The notes under the pieces were generated by a model that was not told where the DNA came from, ran no database searches, and saw only the letters and a program-made list of their open reading frames with translations. From Brachynemurus nebulosus (Eukaryota; Arthropoda; Insecta; Neuroptera; Myrmeleontidae): DNA of 64,000 bases. The DNA lies in assembly GCA_035578155.1 (NCBI GenBank), contig JAPWDM010000008.1, positions 2,242,001 through 2,306,000 on the forward strand. Reading direction: 5' to 3'. How positions within the stretch are numbered: position 1 is the first letter of the stretch; each line of letters opens with the position of its first letter. Made by a program: the position numbers and the translations under genes. Positions 63,642 to 64,000 of this stretch are shown here, piece after piece.

Positions 63642-64000
63642 TTATGGTCTTTCGCCTGTGTGAATTTTTTCATGTATTTTCAAAGTATCTGAGCGATTGA
63701 ATGTTTTAGAACATATGTAACATTCATACGGTTTTTCACCGCTGTGAATTCTTTTGTGTTTCTTTAAATTACCTGACTGAATAAATGTTTTAGTACAAAT
63801 ATTACATTTGAATGATTTTTCGCCACTATGAATTTTTTCATGTGTTCTTAATCCACTTGAAGTAGTAAATGTTTTAAAACATATATTACATATATTACAC
63901 TTGTATGGTTTTTTACCACTGTGAATTCTTTCATGTCTTTTTAAATCACTTGATGTAGTGAATGTTTTAGTACATATGTTACACTTATATGGCCTTTCGC
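63642..64000 (-). CDS. C2H2 zinc-finger protein ZF-6, partial at window edge, 4 fingers visible
   Basis: The N-terminal part lies beyond the window. Visible fingers have helix residues TSSDLKR, TSSGLRT, QSGNLKK and RSDTLKI, with SGEKPYEC-type linkers, so it belongs with ZF-4. The second finger reads CNICNICFKTF: a 9-bp repeat (AATATATGT) has doubled the NIC unit, giving three candidate cysteines. The frame ends at TAA directly after TGERP, where a (TAA)n microsatellite begins. The gene may still make a protein lacking the last finger, or be decaying. Confidence 0.8.
   Translation of the reverse strand, partial: ERPYKCNICTKTFTTSSDLKRHERIHSGKKPYKCNICNICFKTFTTSSGLRTHEKIHSGEKSFKCNICTKTFIQSGNLKKHKRIHSGEKPYECYICSKTFNRSDTLKIHEKIHTGERP

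Overview
This is insect-like nuclear DNA. It is AT-rich, its genes are split by GT-AG introns, it is dense in short non-autonomous transposons, and its two best conserved genes look insect-like in recalled comparison (CCT3 close to fly CCT3). I cannot fix the order from sequence alone. No bacterial-style operon, rRNA, tRNA or CRISPR array is visible. All homology calls rest on motif recognition; no database search was run.

Layout. From 1 to 31 kb lies an accessory region with five minus-strand C2H2 zinc-finger genes (ZF-1 to ZF-5), spaced by nested transposons. From 34 to 56 kb are three conserved genes. A TMEM126-family gene (+, 34461-38433) converges on ALAD (-, 38781-44920; porphobilinogen synthase, haem pathway). 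CCT3 (+, 47624-55676; gamma subunit of the TRiC/CCT chaperonin) diverges from ALAD. Their exons are clean and in frame, and their introns are packed with transposons. From 56 to 63.5 kb is mostly repeat, with one possible orphan coding exon (61358-61462). The right edge enters a sixth, damaged zinc-finger gene (ZF-6).

The zinc-finger genes are the distinctive content. They fall into two groups: ZF-1, 2, 3 and 5 with FKCDICFKTFS-type fingers, and ZF-4 and 6 with CNICTKTF-type fingers. All five genes with a visible N terminus have a finger-free N-terminal region built around SUMO-acceptor consensus motifs (psi-K-x-E): three in ZF-1, 2, 3 and 5, and five in ZF-4, four of them in a tandem repeat of about 20 residues. 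Fingers are nearly invariant except at DNA-contact positions. Together with the transposon load this resembles the design of vertebrate KRAB zinc-finger genes, with a different N-terminal module. That functional reading is inference.

Mobile elements. Many have exact ends because target-site duplications (TSDs) or an empty copy elsewhere in the window are visible: a Helitron (6225-7065) inside a MITE; hAT-like elements with 8-bp TSDs (2765, 4412, 13703, 18239, 31314, 32555, 51439, 56754); a foldback element with 349-bp arms and a perfect 9-bp TSD (14092-14811); TTAA-flanked elements (7312, 52162); and many TA-flanked MITEs. All lack a recognisable transposase, so they are non-autonomous or remnants. 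Family labels used below (MITE-A, MITE-B, MITE-D, MITE-P, E700, R215, R480, RX) are my own.
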